DNA of 33,689 bases, from contig CBDUUP010000008.1 of NCBI GenBank assembly GCA_965370435.1, positions 1-33,689 on the forward strand, given 5' to 3'. The DNA is from CBDUUP01 sp965370435. Lineage in GTDB: Bacteria > Chloroflexota > Anaerolineae > Anaerolineales > UBA11579. Positions 32,499 through 33,689 of this stretch are shown here, piece after piece. Under the pieces are notes generated by a model, which worked only from the letters and a program-made list of their open reading frames with translations, had not been told where the DNA came from and searched no databases. Position 1 is the stretch's first letter; each line of letters begins with the position of its first letter. A program made the translations under genes and the position numbers.

Positions 32499-33641
32499 TC
32501 AGCAAACTTCAATTGATGGATAGAGGCTATGCAATTTAATACGAGCATCTTCAGTAGTAAACTGCCAACGAACAGTAGCCTCGGTTGAATTGCGTCGATT
32601 TTGCCAAGCAGCAACCTTCTCTATCAAAGTCACCTGATCGGGAATACGAGCTTAGGGACACTGTCGATGAAGAACACTGAGTTCAATTTCAGCCATATTT
32701 AGCCAACTACCATGCTTGGGTGTGTAGTGGATTTCTAACTTTTCAATCAATCGCCGGGCTTCATCGGGCGGGAAGGCTACATATAAGGGAAGCAAACTTA
32801 TGGGTATTCAAGTTATCCATGACCAGCACAATTTTCTCAGCTTCAGGAAAATGAATGTCCACCAAGTCGCGCATCCAATGGGCAAAATCAATCATTGTGC
32901 GCCGGTCAGTGACTTTCACCTGTCGCCATGCTTCCAATGGGGCGAAGAAAACAAACAGGTTGCTGGTTCCATTGCGTTCATACTCATAATCATACTTGGC
33001 CACATCGCCAGGTCTGGTGGGTAATGGCAGGCGAGTTTCTTTGGTTTGCTGTTTGCTCCCTTCGTCAAAGCAGACCATAGGGCGTTTGGGGTCCTGCGGC
33101 CGATGATAGACTTCAAGCACATCTTCCATAGCACAAACAAACTCAGCGTTCTCTTTTTTGGGTATGCACCATTGTTCTTTCAGCCAAGGCTTAAGTTCAT
33201 TTTATTTAGTGTCGTCCGAACCGTCTCTTTTGAAATGGTTTCAACCACCTCTAATTCGATCAATTTATCAGCCAGTAGCTGCATACTCCAACTCTCACGC
33301 CCATCCGGCGGTTCGCTGCAAGCCAGTTGGACTAAACGGGCCTCCGCTTCTCCATCCAACACTTTGCTTCTTGTCTTCTTGGGTTTAGTATGGTTCAGGG
33401 CCGCCTCTATGCCCATTTCTACACACTTTTGCCGTGTTCGTTCGACTGTTCTCGCATGGGCGCCCAAGGCTTTTGCTATGTCGGCATCTTTCCATCCGCC
33501 ATTCTCTTGGCCTTCATCGGCCATCAACAAGATGCGGACCCGTCTCAATCGTCGCGCCTGGCCTTTTCCTTTGTTTACCAATGCGGTCAATTCTTCACGT
33601 TCTTCTTTTGCTAAAGTCACTCTGTATATTTTGGCTGGCAT
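32499..33641 (-). pseudogene. IS630-family transposase, degenerate
   Basis: The reading starts at ATG 33641 (MPAKIYRV; GAGGAAGAA just upstream) with the N-terminal helix-turn-helix region (KDADIAKALGAHARTVERTRQK) typical of IS630/Tc1-mariner. It meets a TGA after LNKMNLSLG; the homologous frame continues one base over (ELKPWLKEQWCIPKKE). The catalytic domain follows: first Asp in MVCFDEGSKQ and second Asp in VLVMDNLNTH. A second shift lies near 32785 (an extra base in the SLYVAFPPDEA region). The frame then resumes with KHGSWLNMAEIELSVL (third acidic residue), an in-frame TAA at 32654-32652, and ends in WQFTTEDARIKLHSLYP. Two frameshifts plus a nonsense codon make it inactive, though a programmed shift at the first site cannot be excluded. 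Terminal inverted repeats were not established; the element may end at or beyond the window edge. Confidence 0.88.
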
Positions 33642-33689
33642 TTCTTCCTCTTTTTTGTTTTTTTGGTAGAATAATGCCACACTCTTGCT

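Noticed and set aside
32493..33689. Terminal inverted repeats of the IS630 element
   Set aside because: Only a short AGCAA match is visible between 32501 and the complement of the window end; too little to call, and the right end may be cut off.

Overview
The window looks like a chromosomal segment of an uncultured member of the Chloroflexota (Anaerolineae/Caldilineae-like). This is inferred from gene content, not from a phylogenetic marker: a threonyl-tRNA synthetase without a TGS domain under a T-box leader, Thr/Pro-rich linkers in surface proteins, a flavin-dependent LLM oxidoreductase, a LiaF-like membrane protein, a chromosomal RmtB-like rRNA methyltransferase, and palindromic REP-like intergenic repeats. 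Most housekeeping genes look GC-rich. Several accessory genes (about 10.6-12.7 kb, 18.1-21.4 kb, 27.9-29.7 kb and the right end) are visibly AT-richer.

Layout. 1-0.64 kb: 3' end of a DWDGDGTD-repeat surface protein. 0.8-4.6 kb (minus): four-helix membrane protein, M19 dipeptidase, LLM oxidoreductase and M42 aminopeptidase, a small peptide-catabolism cluster. 4.7-6.9 kb (minus): triple-GAF diguanylate cyclase with an 11-bp inverted repeat just upstream of its start. 7.2-8.2 kb (plus): LiaF-like membrane protein, followed by REP-like hairpins. 8.3-10.6 kb (plus): a tight three-gene unit of a small helical protein, a divergent tRNA-guanine transglycosylase (TGT) paralogue, and a homologue of the 16S rRNA G1405 N7-methyltransferases of aminoglycoside resistance; the last two overlap by 8 nt. 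10.9-12.7 kb (plus): OLD-type ATPase whose Toprim catalytic residues are replaced. 12.9-15.6 kb (minus): large surface protein. 15.9-18.1 kb (minus): thrS with promoter, T-box riboswitch and terminator. 18.2-21.4 kb (minus): a two-gene module that reads like a split STAND protein, an HD-domain plus degenerate P-loop ATPase followed by a winged-helix/TPR protein, with an inverted repeat over its likely promoter. 21.5-24.6 kb (minus): Obg/DRG-type GTPase with TGS domain, membrane-anchored SGNH hydrolase, amidohydrolase-2, and a small helix-hairpin-helix protein. 24.8-27.6 kb (minus): TldE/TldD protease pair. 27.9-32.2 kb (minus): accessory genes, namely a propeller-transglutaminase fusion, a small beta-rich protein, a Cys-less isochorismatase-fold protein, a zinc-finger/pRiA4b ORF-3-like protein and a SAM methyltransferase. 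32.3-33.7 kb (minus): tRNA-Val(GAC) with a strong promoter and a decayed IS630-family transposase.

The best candidates for something undescribed are (i) the TGT-like/rRNA-methyltransferase pair, because one enzyme family exchanges guanine and the other methylates guanine N7; (ii) the HD/STAND/TPR module, which has the architecture of a nucleotide-signalling or conflict system; and (iii) the OLD-like ATPase with a dead-looking Toprim domain. All functional statements come from reading motifs in the sequence; no database search was run.
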